Positions 63,090-64,000 of a stretch of DNA of 64,000 bases are shown here, piece by piece. Both the position numbers and the translations under genes were made by a program. The notes beneath the pieces were generated by a model. It did not search any database. It was given only the letters and a program-made list of their open reading frames with translations, and had not been told where the DNA came from. The stretch's first letter is position 1, and every line of letters begins with the position of its first letter. The DNA is from Secundilactobacillus mixtipabuli (GTDB lineage Bacteria; Bacillota; Bacilli; Lactobacillales; Lactobacillaceae): assembly GCF_002217925.1 (NCBI RefSeq), contig NZ_BCMF01000008.1:62001-126000 (forward strand), written 5' to 3'.

Positions 63090-64000
63090 TTATAGAACAC
63101 CTTCCATTAAGCGCTTGATTGGCTTAATCATGAAGAAGAGTACAATCCCTGCGACAATGGCTGCAGCCGCATTGAGAGTAAAGTACATGGCTTCGTTTCC
63201 GGGTGTATAGAACTTAACAATTTGTGAGTTAACAGCTTGCCCAGCTGAATCAGCTAGGAACCACATACTCATCATTGATGATTGGAACGCTCTTGGCGCA
63301 AGTTTAGTCGTAACTGACAATCCAATTGGTGAAATCAATAACTCACCAATTTCAACGATTGCCCAACTACCAACCAGCCAAAGTGGACTGAGCTTTGCAT
63401 AAGGACCAAACATCGTTATTGGAATAACCAATAATAAGTATGAGAAACCGGTAACGATCATACCCATTGAGAACTTGCTTGGAGATGAAGGTTGACGCTT
63501 GCCCAGTTTAGTCCACAGCGTGGCAAAGATTGGCGTGTAAATTAAGATGAATAATGGATTTAATGATTGATAGTTAGCTGGATTGATATGGATGACCCAG
63601 TTAAAAATGTGAACCGTGTTGTTTGTCTGCGATTGTGCGAACAATGCCAACACAACCATTCCTTGTTCCTCAATTGCCCAGAAAATAGCGGCAGCAATGA
63701 ACAAAGGCACGTAAGCCCAAACACGTGAACGTTCTTGTTTATTGACCTTCTTACTGGTCAGCATAACGATAAAGTAAGCCACAGGCGTTAATACCGCAAT
63801 AATACTGAGCAACGTAATGAAGTTAGCAATATTGAATGCACCGAATACGTACATAATCAATAAGACCAAAGCAAATGCAATCACGCCTAGACTGACACGG
63901 AAAGATAGCTTTTTCGCATCGCCAGGTTCCAGCGGATCATCTGGGTATAATGAATCAGCACTCAGATACTTCTTACCGCCAAACCAGTAGGATACTAATC
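63090..64000 (-). CDS. POT family di/tripeptide transporter (DtpT-like), 3' part
   Basis: The C-terminal part, about 303 residues, of a proton-coupled oligopeptide transporter; the start lies beyond position 64000. The frame runs to the window edge without a stop (…YWFGGKKYLSADSLYPDDPL). Helices with WAIEEQGMVVLALFAQSQTN, NPLFILIYTPIFATLWTKLG and LISPIGLSVTTKLAPRAFQS match DtpT of Lactococcus, which takes up di- and tripeptides. The loop sequence near 63900-63960 is the typical hydrophilic linker in the middle of the protein. Confidence 0.9.
   Translation of the reverse strand, partial: LVSYWFGGKKYLSADSLYPDDPLEPGDAKKLSFRVSLGVIAFALVLLIMYVFGAFNIANFITLLSIIAVLTPVAYFIVMLTSKKVNKQERSRVWAYVPLFIAAAIFWAIEEQGMVVLALFAQSQTNNTVHIFNWVIHINPANYQSLNPLFILIYTPIFATLWTKLGKRQPSSPSKFSMGMIVTGFSYLLLVIPITMFGPYAKLSPLWLVGSWAIVEIGELLISPIGLSVTTKLAPRAFQSSMMSMWFLADSAGQAVNSQIVKFYTPGNEAMYFTLNAAAAIVAGIVLFFMIKPIKRLMEGVL

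Overview
The window is a stretch of core chromosome from a low-to-moderate GC Gram-positive of the family Lactobacillaceae (a non-sporulating lactic acid bacterium). The evidence is gene content and order: dnaX-ebfC-recR-yaaL, tmk-darA-holB-yabA-rsmI, the rplKA/rplJL block with nusG-secE-rpmG-sigH, groESL with a CIRCE operator, rex beside an ABC-F ATPase, radA-yacL-gltX-cysS-mrnC-rlmB-yacP, PepC, a class Ib ribonucleotide reductase and an acyl-ACP thioesterase of the lactic-acid-bacterial type. The genus cannot be fixed from the sequence alone. I see no prophage, insertion sequence, CRISPR array, defence island or other transferred block; composition looks even throughout.

Layout. 1-4 kb: competence genes comFC/comFA (-), yigZ and a membrane acyltransferase (+). 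4-9 kb: tagO (-), a CcpA-type lrgAB operon (+) and the potassium importer kimA (-). 9-12 kb: groESL and rex. 12-18 kb: an ABC-F ATPase (+) facing a tsaD-rimI-rimI-tsaB tRNA-threonylcarbamoyl operon headed by an acyl-ACP thioesterase. 18-25 kb: replication and repair genes, the SRP RNA and tadA. 25-29 kb: nrdH-nrdE-nrdF (+) behind two inverted NrdR-box-like sites. 29-41 kb: ribosomal proteins with an L10 leader, nusG, secE, rpmG, sigH, yacP, rlmB, mrnC, cysS, gltX, yacL, radA and dut, all on the minus strand. 42-48 kb: pepC, phosphoglycerate mutase, an AEC transporter, an LCP protein, an orphan mannose-family PTS IIA/IIB pair and a HAD phosphatase. 48-57 kb: tRNA-Leu(AAG), thrB, sprT, tex, an unknown gene and a P-type ATPase behind a yybP-ykoY manganese riboswitch, then nadE-pncB. 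58-64 kb: tagA (+), nagA-nagR with an operator inside the promoter, proC, a duplicated tRNA-Gln/tRNA-Tyr block, a metallophosphoesterase and the 3' part of a POT peptide transporter.

Links between genes. TagO (4 kb) and TagA (58 kb) would catalyse the first two steps of wall teichoic acid synthesis, and the LCP protein at 45.5 kb is a candidate for attaching such polymers to the wall. KimA and DarA belong to families controlled by, or sensing, cyclic di-AMP. TadA and a tRNA-Leu with A34 occur in the same window. NadE and PncB form a niacin-salvage pair. The most notable points are the riboswitch-controlled ATPase with a downstream gene of unknown function, a PTS IIB subunit that has lost its phosphorylation histidine, a catabolite-repression double site on lrgAB, a full terminator inside the nrdHEF operon, and a tadA whose ribosome binding site points to a non-standard start codon. 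Most of the window is ordinary housekeeping sequence, and I do not claim a wholly new system.
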